A stretch of DNA of 64,000 nt from Nymphaea colorata (lineage: Eukaryota; Streptophyta; Magnoliopsida; Nymphaeales; Nymphaeaceae). This document shows, piece by piece, positions 34,690 through 46,717 of the stretch. A program made the translations under genes and the position numbers. Each line of letters starts with the position of its first letter. The first letter of the stretch is position 1. The notes under the pieces were generated by a model. That model had not been told where the DNA came from and did not search any database. It was given only the letters and a program-made list of their open reading frames with translations. The stretch is from assembly GCF_008831285.2 (NCBI RefSeq), contig NW_022204507.1:4298174-4362173 (forward strand). The letters run 5' to 3'.

Positions 34690-36060
34690 CATCCAAAGAG
34701 CCTTTCTCCACTTAACAACTACACCTTTGAATCTGATAACATTCCACGCCTGAGATCAAACAAATCTCGAGGTAAATCTTTCCATAAGCATAAGATGGAA
34801 CCCATTTAACCAGAAATTAATAAGTGAACCACCTTTTATTTTTCAATAGACAATCCTCCTGATCTTCTTCATCCAAGTAACTTTGCAAAGGGAAGACTGA
34901 TTACTTCTCTTCCATTCTTTTTGCAATTGAACCACAGCATTTTAAAGTTGTAACCCAATCATAGGTCAATTAGAAAGAACAGACTTAATCAAACAATCCT
35001 TTCCCTGCATATGACCGAAAAGTCTCCATATATAGAATAGACCACCCAAAGTAAGGCCTATTCTATGACTCCTCTAAATCTCCAATATTAAAGGGAAAAT
35101 ACTGGGATTTACCGACGTTGATTTTCATGCCAGAACGTGAATTAAACTCAATCAATGTCTTAACAATAATTTACTATAATTGGCAAAACAGCATAGTCTC
35201 ATCTGCATGTATGAAGACCCCACACCCTTCTGACCCATGTAACAGGCTCAGCAGTTTAATGGCTCCGAAAAAAAAAATCCCCTTTTTGAAGTCTGCGGTA
35301 CAAAATTTCCATCACTATCGAAAATAAAAGGGGAGAAAGGGGATCCCGCTGCCTTAATCCACATTCACTATACATGAAATCTTCCTCTCTTCCACTTAAC
35401 AACATAGAACAAGAAGCATTACAAAGCCACACCATAATCGTCTCAATCCAAACACTACTAAAATGACGTTGCTGCAGCAAGAAACCCTCAATTAACTTGT
35501 TCAGATGCTTTGAAAAGATCTAATTTCAGACATACACTGCCATTCTTTGTCTTTAACATTGAATATATCTTTTTATAGGTCAACAAAGGCAATGGCAAAT
35601 GCTTATAATCACAAGCAAAGCCTCCTGATTCTTCATAATAATTCCTGAAAATTTCTCTCATTCTCAACTTCATGGCATTAATTGGAATGAGCTTAAAGAT
35701 GTTCCCTAAGGATATCAAAAAATCAGTAATATGAACAGCATTTCCCTCCCTAGGAATCAATTCTATACAATTCCGACCAATACTCCTGACCATCCTCCCT
35801 TTTTCAAAAAAATCTCTTATGACACAAGACAACTTAGCCTCCATAATATCCTGCAATTGTTGAAAGAAATATTTGGTAATCCATCAGAGCACGGGGCAAC
35901 ATTAGAGTTTGCCTCGGAAGCAGCCCACCGAATTTTCGCATCTGATATTGGGTTGAAGAAAGAGAATTATCCTCCTCTGAGACACTTTCTCCTTGCAAAT
36001 GACTATCTAAAGCCAACCATAGGAAGAGCTCTTAAAGTTTGCAAAGCATGCATCTTGAGT
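34690..36060 (-). pseudogene. LINE reverse transcriptase remnant
   Basis: Reading from 36060 leftwards, the linker before RT (ISDAKIRWAASEANSNVAP with SDGLPN) is followed by DFFEKGRMVRSIGRNCIELI, VCLKLDLFKASEQVN (the K-D-L-K-A-F-D-like palm motif) and ECGLRQRDPLSPLLFSIVME (the family GLRQGDPLSP box). Next come VFIHADETMLFC, where FADD should stand, and MKINVGKSQYF. This order is that of plant L1-type LINE RT. The catalytic FADD is altered to HADE, and several frames are needed to follow the domain, so it is dead. Its 5' part (35860-36060) is repeated at 60000-60330. Confidence 0.85.
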
Positions 36061-36074
36061 ATGATCCAACTTAT

Positions 36075-36345
36075 AGAAGTAAACCTGATCATTCTCACAG
36101 GAGAAAGAATTAAGGGGTGTACAGTTGTAAATTTGTATACGTTTTCTTTTTCTCTCCCAAAATGTTACCTTTAATAAATTATATAATTAATTAATTTCTT
36201 TCTTTATATAAAGGTATTATATTAGGGTAATTAGTTTGTCTTAAGTCTGTAACAGATTATGCATGTACTGAAAAATTAAAAGAAAAAAAGTAAAGCACTA
36301 TTTGGAATTGATTTCAACTAAAATTAATAGACATATACATGACAA
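36075..36345. repeat. Dispersed repeat, copy 2 of 3
   Basis: Matches 32045-32290 and 60318-60570 nearly base for base, including the AATTAATTAATTTCTTTCTT run. It lies immediately beside the LINE remnant on the side that would be upstream of its RT. Confidence 0.85.
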
Positions 36346-37110
36346 TACCTAACATCCAAGAGACAAAGTACAGTTGGTTGGGCTGGCGGGCACATTAACA
36401 ACATGCTGTTTGCTCAAATCTTTTTGGCGGCTATTCCCTGAACTTCAATGGGTTGCTAGCGTGGCACTCTATTTGATGGGTGCATTGTAGGTTTACCTAA
36501 ATGATGAAGCAACCTTAGACCTTGGGGACGTGCAGGGGGAAGGGGACCAGCCTTCTTTATGTGGCTTCTACATAACCCAACGTTAGACTTGACAAACCCA
36601 TGTTTGCTAATTTTCTTTGCAACTATTATAATTCTTTTTTGTAAAATTAGAGACTTCCATATTTGAAAAATCATAGACATGAAAGTGAACAATATTGTTT
36701 CACATCAGCTGTTAAATATTCTTGCTAAATTGATTTTTCCTTCTTGTTTGAGGTTATGTGAAGCGATTAATAACTCAAATAAGAATTCGATGTTAAACCT
36801 TAGACTGATGGTATAAGCAATTATAAGAGTTAATTGGCCCAAATTTCCATGTGATTGGTGCAAACAGATTCAGGTCCATGTCCAACTCAAGAATGCACAC
36901 GTCAACTTTCAACTATTTTAACATAAGAATTTAAATAATCTTTTATTTTTAATTAATTTCTGTGCATTTTATAATTTTTGCAATGACTTTAATAATATTT
37001 TTGCAGATTCACAACTGATTCAACTAAATCGGTCATGAACCCTTTGAATCCTTGCCGAATCAATTAATAAACCATTTTTTACAACACTAGTTGGTAGGGA
37101 GGGAGGGAGG

Positions 37111-37161
<51 letters not shown>

Positions 37162-38955
37162 CCAGATTGATGGATATTTTATCAAATTTTTGATGCAACA
37201 CCCCATGTCCACAAAGGACAATTTAATTTATTCCATAAATTAGAACATAGTAAATTACAAGTATATCACAAACATCAAAATTTTTACCAAAATATATACC
37301 GTTTAAAATTTTAGATCCACTCTCTAAAATTAATTGCTTTCATGTATTTTTTCCAAGGTACCATCTTTTAGTGCTTCACGTTTTGAACTACACAATCAAA
37401 AGATTGGGAGACTATCCTTCTAGTATGATTGGACAGGAACCACTGGATCCTCATTTTATCAGTAGCTCATTTTTATCATCTTATTGAGTAAATCTCATTT
37501 TTAATCCTCATATTGATTCTTTACAAGCTATTTCAAAATAAGATTAATGTACTTCTTGTTGTAGAGATGATGGTGTCATTATGTAGATGTTTAATTGTTG
37601 GATTTAAATAGCGGCCACTTTTTTGGAATTGCTTGGTTTAAATAGCATATCTGAACACTTCATATTTCATAGGAGAAAAACATAGCTTTTTTTTCCCTTT
37701 CACAAATTGCCTAATTGAATAATTGCAATGAGAAATATGTTGGCACACATCAACCTAGTGGCCTACTTTCAGCAATATCTATATCAAACACTTAACTGAC
37801 AAAGTACATGTGCCATATCATCAAGAAAACTAAAGATGTAACAAATGTATATTTTTTGAAGCAAAATCTTTTAAAGACATAGCACACAAAAATAATCTTC
37901 CAACATCCATCACTTTATAACTACTAGATGTTATTACAAACTATTAATAATAAACCACTAGGACTACATATAAAATCAAGTCAACAAAGCCAAAACTTAA
38001 AACACAATTAGAAGACACAAAATTTTTCATAGTTATTAAAACTTTTGACATATCTTGTACCAGTTTGGCATCATCAAACCATCTCTGCAATGTAGCAGCT
38101 GCACTGCCAACTATTCTATTTGCAGTCACCTGAAAATGGAAAATGGGGTGAGAATTTGAAAAAGTTATCAGTACAATGTCTACATTTCCTTTATTGCAGC
38201 TTATGTGAAGCAATCCCAAAGTCATCTTACATCACTACTGCACGAAAATGAAGTGACTCAAAATGCACAGTTTCAATATTATACAAATAGGTGACGAAAC
38301 ATTTAATAGTACCAAATATTTATTGCAACAATTTTCGTAAACATCTGTGCATATGCATGCAATTATTGTTGCTACTGACATGCTTATAAGCACATTTTAG
38401 TTTTACTTACCAATCAACTGTAGGCACACAAAAATAACAAATTGGACAACTCTTGTATTTTTATACGACATTTATTTAGTCCCCAATAATAAAACAACAA
38501 CAAAAATATCTCAAGTTGTATGCTTGTACTAGACGTATGAATCTATAATGATTCATAAATTGATATAGGAACAACCGTATATTTGTCAAAGGGCTTTACT
38601 TGGCCATTGTTTGTTGTTTTCTTGTCTTCTTGAGTGGAATTCTTTATGAAGAAACAAGTTTTATTATTGCATATTTCATGTCCAGCTTGGTGAACAAAAT
38701 GCATTGTCCACATCCAATGGTACTCTTGCATGAAGTCGCATCTTGAAGTACTTCACTTTTATATTTGGACAATTTTATTTTAGGAGCAGTAGGAGCATTG
38801 ATAGGATTTTTCAACTAAAGCAATTCTTTGTGAGAAGATCTTTTATATGTTTCCTTTGTGACAACACAATGCAAACATTATCCTAAATTAATTCAATGCT
38901 TGAAAGGAAATTAGGGTCCTATATTTTTCTTTAAGCAAACTAAATAATGATGAAT
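36346..38955. other. AT-rich spacer within segmental copy A
   Basis: No gene is assigned. A (GGGA)n(GA)n microsatellite occupies 37096-37158; in copy B the corresponding place (61336-61350) has only a short GGGGGGAGAG run. 37845-38930 has no counterpart in copy B. On the minus strand at 37944-38225 a 93-codon frame includes NRIVGSAAATLQRWFDD after a possible acceptor (TTTCAG, 38132 leftwards); I do not recognise it and cannot call it an exon with confidence. Confidence 0.5.
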
Positions 38956-38959
38956 CAAA

Positions 38960-39990
38960 CTTACTTTCTTCAAAATCATGACCAAGTAAATAGCCTTAGA
39001 ATCTATCAAACCATGCCTGAGCCACGTCCTTTAAATCATATTATGCTTTCTTGAAGTTGTGTAAGGAATGTGGCTGCCTTGGGTCAACATGCCCAGTGGT
39101 TGCATCATGTAAATATCCCCTTCTAACTTTCCATGTAAAGAAAGCATGATTGATACTACACAAGTGGGTAGGCTATCTTTTATTTAGGGTAGTCAACAAT
39201 TCTTAGTGAGCTTGGTTAGTAACAAGATAAAATGCCTCAAAGTACTTTATCCCCACTTGCAAGTGACACCCTTAGTGACTAACCCAGCTTGAAATCTAGT
39301 TATAGAGCTATCTACATGTCTCTTTATTTTATAAATCCACTTGCACTCTGATGATGTTGGAAATATTCTCTGGTGGTACAAGCCACCATCTTTTGTTTTT
39401 GTCAAGTACTTCCATTTTTTGTTGCATAGCTTGTTGCTATTCCACATAATGACTTGACTGAAAAAAGTCTATTGGTTCATATGGGTCTGAGATTAGAATG
39501 AGTTGATTGTCGATATCTTGGATTACAATTTGAAATAAACGAGGGTTGAGTGTAACATTGAGATATTGTGTGATCATATGGAGTATTCAACTAGGCTCAA
39601 TAGTAGGAAATAATGAAGTGGGAGAATTTTGGTCTAATATAACTTAATGGCCACCTTAGTTTGAGATTCAAGGCTAGGACCTTGGGTTATAGGAACTAGA
39701 GTGCTAGAGTGTGGCTATCGTTTTGAGGAGAACTGTGGCTATTAACTTGAGAAGAAGACCATATAGGATCACATTCCTTGGTTTTACTTGTGGTTATCGA
39801 GGATGAAAAATAGGAAAAGCGAGGAATTATGGTGGTTGGATGTCATTGGTTGGGATGTAAATTTCTCTTGTCCAAGGATATGTTTGATCACCTACCTCCT
39901 ACACATTGATCAGATGCTCGTATTAAACCCCTTAGACTTTTTAATCTTCCTTGTCATTTGGTGTTCTGTTACATCAGTAATATTACTTTG
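38960..39990 (-). pseudogene. Ty1/copia RT remnant, segmental copy A
   Basis: The minus strand at 39447-39247 holds the copia RT opening: SSECKWIYKIKRHVDSSITR, then FQAGLVTKGVTCKWG. It continues as GIKYFEAFYLVTNQ and, after a divergent part, as AWFDRF and GYLLGHDFEESKFDSS near 38960-39010, so the first half of RT is covered. Upstream (39450-39990) is the poorly conserved region between integrase and RT. The remnant ends abruptly near 38960; YVDD, the rest of RT and RNase H are missing. Stops and shifts are frequent. Confidence 0.82.
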
Positions 39991-41559
39991 TATCTTCAAG
40001 TAAGAGAAAAATTCTTCCATGAGGCTTTCTATGATAAATTCAGCCATTTTTCAATGTTTGTTTGACCAATGGCCAAGCAAATGATGGCAAAAAAATGAAA
40101 ATCTAACGTTACTTGACCATGCAATTACTCTTAGAATCTCAAAATCATGAATCCCTCTAGCAAAGGGGAACCAAACCATGGCTTTAATTATATTGTGATA
40201 TCTGAAATCACTAAACCACTCCCCTCAAAAGCAGGGTATCAAAAAGTCTCTGGCGATAGAGGTGTCCCAACATCCCAATCTACGAATCCAACATATTTTG
40301 ATGCCCTTATCTCCCCCATTTCCCTTACCACATAAAAATCTATAAGCCCTATACCAACATGCATGATGCAGACGAAGATGCCAATCCTTTTCCATGGGGT
40401 GAAGTATGGAGGTAGGGGCATTTTGATTGCAGAAATTCGTGAATGTAGCAGACAGATGAGGCTGATTTAGTTTATTGAAATATATTATTTCTTTACGTAG
40501 AAACAAATGCAGGGTTATTCGTGATCATGAAGTGCCAAAAAGGTACAACATGCAAGAGGGGAGCCCAATATAATTAATGAGAATTTGGAGCATAGCCTAT
40601 CCTATAATGGTGGTAAACCATCTTTTCCTTTTCCTTTGTTACCTTTCATGATTATCTTTTCAGCATCATGTTTTCTCCTATAGGAATTAGCCACTATGGT
40701 TGCAATGAGGCCAGATTGAGCGAAAAAAATTGCAAGGTGTATTGTTGCCAAAAAATCATGATAGCATGTGCTTAATATTAGTTACATTAATGGTGGTGAC
40801 TAAAGGCTGCTACTATGGAGTTCTTGTGAAAAGTTGAGTGGTGATATGTAGAAAATAAAATGTTATGCTCGGATTTGTCTACTGCCCAAGGCAGAGGGTG
40901 ATTTATAATTTTTGTTTATTCCTTGACTAGCACTATATCTATATTCATATGGATGTTTTCCGCTTGAGTTTTCTCATGTTTCACAAAAAATGGCTTTGGT
41001 CACCATTTCGAAATGTGTGAACTGATATCATGGTAATGGCTATGAAACTTTGCATAAATTCAAATGCGATTAACATCTTGTATAATATGTAAGGCCTACA
41101 TTGTGTACACTAACTTCTAAAATACCATCATCTTGCAACATCACTCTTATGCTTGAAATAAATACTTTAGTTACCAAGAGAAGCTCAAATAATTTCTCTG
41201 GTTGCACAACCCATTTCCCTCATGCTGAGTATTCGTGTAAATTAATTGATCATTTGACGGAGCAAATAAGTGAATTGCCATTGTTTTAAAATATGTATTA
41301 CGTATACAGAAAAGTAAGCCAAAAAAAAAATGCAAGTTTTCGCCTTCGCCCTACTACTTATTCTCATTTCTTGGTTTCATGTTTGTGTGAGGTTTGTAAA
41401 ACCAACCTTCAAATTGTGGTAATATTGCCAAGTTACATGGGCATTACAGGTCATTATGGAGCGTTGCTAAAGGAAGGAACTCCTCCAATTTCAGGAACCA
41501 TCAAGAAAAAGAATTTGTGAAAGGGTATAAACTGGGTTGGAAAAAAATAATAATACTCT
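39991..41559. other. Spacer and possible upstream copia sequence, no gene assigned
   Basis: 39991-40720 is shared with 63290-63995 and may be the rest of the minus-strand copia polyprotein, but I could not match it to a domain. 40721-41559 shows nothing recognisable. Confidence 0.45.
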
Positions 41560-44294
41560 CAACTTGCCCTATCATTAGTGCCAATTTTTGGTTGTAACAA
41601 CCATAAATTTTGGAGTATTAAAAAGAATGGTTACGAAGATACCGAACAAACAAATGCCGTAGACAAGTCAACCAAAAAAATACTGGTGCTAAAAAAGGAT
41701 GCGAAGGCATTTTTGGTATTATAGTAGGTTGTGTCTGATGTGATTTTTCCAACTATTGTTAGTGCTACAAAGTCCAAAGAACCTTCGTTACTTTTGAAAC
41801 TTTATGAGGATAAAAAGATTAACCACAGTCCAAATTTAAACTTTATAAAGAGAGTCTAGAAGTTTAACAAGAAAATGGTGAGTTCAAAAATTTTTAGGCT
41901 ACAGCATTTATTATTATGAAACAAACGAAGACTTTTGGTTAGGTTATAAATGAGCAAAAAGGTAGTTGAAAAACTCTTGAGAAGTCTCCCCTCTAAATCT
42001 GAACATGTTCATATTGCAATAGAAGAATCCAAGAATTTGTCTATGTACTTTATTGATGACTTAAGAGGGTCTCTTCTAGCTCATGGACAACATATAAATA
42101 GGCCAACAGCATAAGCCTTTCAAACTTTATTAGATATTTCAAGAGAAACGAATGGAAGAAGTGATCAAAAGAACGAAGGAAAAAGTCTAGGACGAGGAGC
42201 CTTTAGAGGAACCACTCAAGGGCATGGTAGAGGAATGGGAAAATCTTTTGGTGCTTTTCGAAAGTGTTATGACATAGCAGGAAGGTAGTTGAGATCAATA
42301 TTTTAGAGGAAAGTAGTTTCATCTTTGCAAGAAGTTTGTCATATCGAAGCCAAATGTTTTGAAAAGGCAAAACAATAAGCTTGTTTTGTTGAACAAAATG
42401 AATTTTTTTTGTCTTATGTACATCTATGAGTTTTAAAAGTTGAAAGTGTAAAATATACATAGTTTGTTCATAGTGGTTATAGTAACCATATGACATGTGG
42501 TATTCAAAAATATTCATGAGACTGTAAAGCATGATATGTGGCTTGGAGACAATGAAAAAGTAAGTGTAAATTCCAAATTGAATAGTTAATATCATAATGT
42601 GTACTATGTTCTAGGGTCAGCTGAAAATTTATTTATTGTGGAACAATTGATCCAAAAGGCCTACACCCTTTTATTTGAAAATGATGCTTGTGAATTTGAA
42701 AATGGAAGCGGTATTATTCAAATTAAAAAAATTGCTTTTAAAATCATCTAGATAGGTGATTGTGCTTTTACTGCAAAGGTTGATCTTAATCGTAAGTTAT
42801 GACATATGAGGTATAAATGAATCTTTGTTGGCTATTGTATTGAGCCTAGCTAAAGGTTATCATCTTGATAATCCTACTACTAAAAAACTAATTATAAGCA
42901 GAGATGCCATTTTAATGAAAAATCTTGTTATAAATGGGTAAAAGATGAAACTGTGATACTACAAATTGATGAAGTTGAAATGCAACTAAACCATCTTGAT
43001 GAAGCAGATCATCAAAAAAATCAAAAGTGGGAGATGAACAATCAAATTAAAGACCCAACTACTGAAGATATAGATTGTACACTTGGAAAATCTTTGCTTT
43101 TGCTACTATAGAACTATTAACTTATGATGAAGCATGTGTAGAAAAAAATTGGATAAATGCAGTGAAAAAGAGATGCATGTTATTGAAAAGAAATGACACA
43201 TGGGAGCTTTCCAATTTGCCACTAATGGGCCTATAGGTTTTATACATGATGCTAAAGAAAAGGTGAAAGAATGTGAACAGCATCGATAGCTGGATGTTTT
43301 GTATAAAAATATGACATTAATTTCATTGGAGCTTTTTCACTTGTTGCAAGATTTGAGACAGTAAAGATGGTTTCTTCTGTTGCAGCCCAATTCACATGGA
43401 AGATTTTTCAGTTATTTGAATGAGAGGTAAATGTTGACCAACTACCTGGGTATATCATTAAAGGAAATGAAGAAAGGTTTATAAATTATAAAATTCCCTT
43501 TTGTACATTCAAAATAGCCGCTCGTGCATGGTATAGTCACATAAAAAAAAGAAAATTTCAAAATGGTTTTCAAAGGAGTGACAGTGAAAAAATTTAAACT
43601 CATGAATTGCAAAAGGTTCCGCAACTCCCATTGATATCAATGGAAAAGTGACCGTGGATGTTGGAATGAGGAAAGATAATGAAAGGTATTTTAGAAACAA
43701 GGCTACTTGACGCACATTCAACCAGATATTGTGTTTTAAATAGGCTTCATCAAGATTTGTGCATCACGTGTCGGTGCAACACCGTGGTGCGGAAAAAAGA
43801 GTTCTTAGTTACGTTTGCTCAGCCATTAATTATGGAACTTTTTATAGACCTATCCCTAACTTTCCTTTAGTTTGTCATACCAACATTGATTGGCAAGTTT
43901 AAGTGTATGACTCAAAAAAGCAAAGTTCAATAGCCTTATTTTCATTAGAAGCAGAATATATTGCTGCTATTACTACTACATGCCTAGCAATGTGGATGAG
44001 GTGTATTTTAAAAGATTTACATATGGAATAAATAAGTCAAACTCAGCTTTATTGTGATCATAAGTCTACCATTTCTATAGCAAAAAATCTTACCTTCTAT
44101 AGAATAACTTAGCCAACAGAGCTGAGATATCATTTCCTCGTAGATGATGTCGAAAAAAGAAAAGTTGTGCTGAAGGAATGATTTTCCAATGAGAATGTTG
44201 CCAACGGTCTTAAAAAACCATTATCACCGTCAAAATTTGTTACGTTTAGAAAGCCCGTTGGTGTGAAAACATTTTTCACATTAAGGGGAAGAAA
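41560..44294 (+). pseudogene. Ty1/copia element, gag to RNase H, heavily decayed
   Basis: From the left: a gag core (VPIFGCNNHKFWSI near 41580, KKDAKAFLVL, then VVEKLLRSLPSKSEHV and IAIEESKNLS near 41970-42045) of the copia UBN2 type, and a basic glycine/arginine-rich stretch near 42190. A protease-site remnant, HSGYSNHMTCG near 42465-42500, stands where D-S-G-C would be expected. The RT opening follows (NWINAVKKR and NDTWELSNLPL near 43150-43230), then AAQFTWKIFQLFE and ARAWYS. RNase H follows (SSIALFSLEAEYIAA near 43930, then LYCDHKSTISIAKN and RYHFLVDDVEKRK). It ends at the purine run AAGGGGAAGAAA (44283-44294) before TG. The YVDD box is not visible and a large part of integrase and RT is deleted. 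Lesions are too many to list. Confidence 0.85.
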
Positions 44295-45165
44295 TGTTAG
44301 TTACTCTTCAAATAGAAATTTATGGGTATCCTATGTGGGTAGTCACCGTGCTGGTCATGGAAGTTTCAAGGACTTGATAGTTTATTATTTTCGGGGACTT
44401 TGTGCAGCGTACATCTCCTCCAAAGCATGGTGTTTTTTGGTGGGTCGTTTTTGAGTGGTGTTTCAAGATGGCAGGGTGAGCCGTGTCGCAGGTTTGCTTC
44501 CTTTTTTTTCCTTTTTCCTTTTTGGTGGGTCGTTTTTGAGTGGTATTTTTGGGCTATGTTTGTCTGTGTTTCTTTAAACCAACCTTCACCGAGATGCCCT
44601 AACACCCAGCATGAATAGTGCTCCAAGAAGGGAGGAGGTGGAGACCATCAGAAGGGCGCCATGGACCTTCATTGACATGTGACCACCAGAAACATACTGC
44701 ACTTTGTTATTCTTTCGGGTTGTGTGCAATATCGGAAAAGGAAGACTCGTGAATTTCTCCATGGTGGGGGTCAAGTATCTGGAGATTCCGGCAGTCATGA
44801 ATTAAGTGGACACTCGTATCACCGGGAACAAAGAACAGAGAAAAGTACGTAACTAAAAGCACTACCCACCTGCTTAACAAAGGAAGAGGGAGAGGGCTAT
44901 GACCAGAGGGGTAATGCCAACGTACAAGGCATGGGAGTGGGTGTCGGCTACAAAAAGACTGGTGCAAGAAGGGTTGAGGAGTGAAAAAGCCGATCATCAT
45001 ATTCCCTTTAATCATGCTGCTTTGGGAAGTAATTAGGGAATTACCTCCTTCCTGCTCAATTTGTGGTGCAACTTTAACAAAACGACACGTTAATTTGAGA
45101 ACGACGCTACAAAAAGAGAGAGAAGGAGACGCAGGAGGAAGCGGACGGCAACTAGGATGGATGAA
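44295..45165 (+). other. Presumed 3' LTR start of the copia element, then unassigned sequence
   Basis: TGTTAGTTACTC follows the polypurine tract and has the usual copia LTR opening. No matching 5' LTR and no LTR end can be shown. TTTTTGGTGGGTCGTTTTTG occurs twice, near 44434 and 44519, a period of 85. Frames on both strands at 44700-45190 have no recognisable domain. Confidence 0.45.
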
Positions 45166-45169
45166 TGGG

Positions 45170-45520
45170 CTAGTAATAATTCTCTCCACCATCAGATAAC
45201 ACCGCCGATGTAGATGCCTCCTGCCGGCCCAATTCTATGTCTACCTCCACCTGCTCAGGTGGAGTACCGGCATCTGCATCTACTTCCAACTCCACCGAGA
45301 GGGCAGTGGTAAGTTCAGGGTCCTCTGGCCTGTTTTCCTCAGGAGCAGTGTGATAGAACAACCACATAGTGGAGCCGACGAAGTCCCTCACAAGGTTTGT
45401 GATATGACTGAAACACTCTCCCTCTCCCTGGAAGAGGGGCACCAAGGCGTCTTTCCTTCCTTCGTCAGGTTTCTGTGGGCTTTGCTCTCGAATAGGTGGG
45501 CGATGGAATTTTTTTTTTTA
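45170..45520 (-). other. Unassigned coding-like ORF, about 115 codons
   Basis: The minus strand is open from just after a TAA within an A-run (about 45522) to a TAA at 45170. There is no good ATG near the beginning; the first in-frame ATG lies inside STMWLFYHTAPEENRPED. Codon use is balanced, and the C-terminal half is strongly acidic (VELEVDADAG, EQVEVDIELG). It looks more like the last exon of a host gene than transposon sequence. No flanking exons were found, and the family is unknown to me. Confidence 0.35.
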
Positions 45521-46562
45521 TTGTGTTGCGGCCAACCATCTGGCCATTTTGCATTGCCTCATTAATATTTTTGCTCTCTCCCTGATTTCGGATTCCTTTT
45601 TATATATTTATTTCTGTAAAATCGAGACCGTTGATCAATGTCACTTTTAAAATAATTTTTCAGCTGCGGTCTTGTATTCTTCCAATGGTGTGAACATGCA
45701 TTGCATTTGGACCTGAAAGTAAATGGGCACAAAACCTGTCTCGCCAAAAACTCGTCTACCTCAAATATGGCCAACAAACTGGTTTCCCTCTATAATAATG
45801 GTTTTCACTTGAAAGCATCTGTTCTAGAGGAGAGAGGCAGGTTCCAGGTGGTGTGTCAGAGATTGAGGGGAGAGATGCGAGCAACTTGCAGGCGGTGTGT
45901 AGCAGATCTTACAGAAAGAGGCGAGCGACTATATCTCTAGACAGGATGTTCTCTTAACCACATCCATTATTTTTTGGATGTTCATATATTTTGGTTCGAA
46001 TTCCGATTTCAAAACAATTGAAAAAGAAATCAATACCATATCCAAATCTGAATCCAACTTAAATCTCATTTTTAAATTCACATTCATATTTGAATCTGCA
46101 TTTTAAATTGAATCCTAGCTGCACTATAATATGTTAATAGCCGACTTTCAAAAACCTTGGACATTGGATATCAAATATTTAATATTTCAAATTCAATCTA
46201 AATCCTAGTCTGATCAGATATTTATTTAAATATGAATTTATATCTAAATTTAATCGGATGTCATTTCTTAAATCCAGATCCAATTTGATTTATTAATCAA
46301 ATGTTAAAATTTTGTTTCATATTCCTTTTTTTTTTGGAGTAGTTCAATCATACGACGGATCAAAATTTGATTTTATGACATCCTCCAAACATATTCTGTG
46401 AAAGAGGTTCTTCTTGAAATTTAATTTACTCCCTATTTCTGGTATACATGCAAATCCAAATTTTTGAAATGTACATTAAACAAGCATATGTTTGGCTGCC
46501 CTTATCATGATCTTCAGCATCGAAACTCTTTCATTTGAGTATTTAGTCGATTTTTCACTTTG
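45521..46562. other. Spacer, no gene seen
   Basis: 45940-46310 is an AT-rich run of AAATCC/AAATCT words like those at 14190-14400 and 47690-48190. Nothing else recognisable. Confidence 0.55.

Positions 46563-46717
<155 letters not shown>

Larger units (their letters stand above)
32425..40720 (+). repeat. Segmental duplication, copy A
   Basis: Long stretches match 55021-64000 in the same order and orientation: 32515-32600 with 55185-55270, 32745-33330 with 57770-58400, 33440-33700 with 59740-59980, 35780-37835 with 60000-62110, and 38935-40720 with 62165-63995. Copy A alone has about 2.1 kb at 33705-35770 (most of a LINE RT and a minisatellite) and about 1.1 kb at 37845-38930. The right end cannot be set, because copy B runs off the window. 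Confidence 0.88.

Noticed and set aside
39788-40003. Plus-strand ORF also present at 63104-63322
   Set aside because: Conserved only because the segment is duplicated; it lies antisense to the copia polyprotein region.
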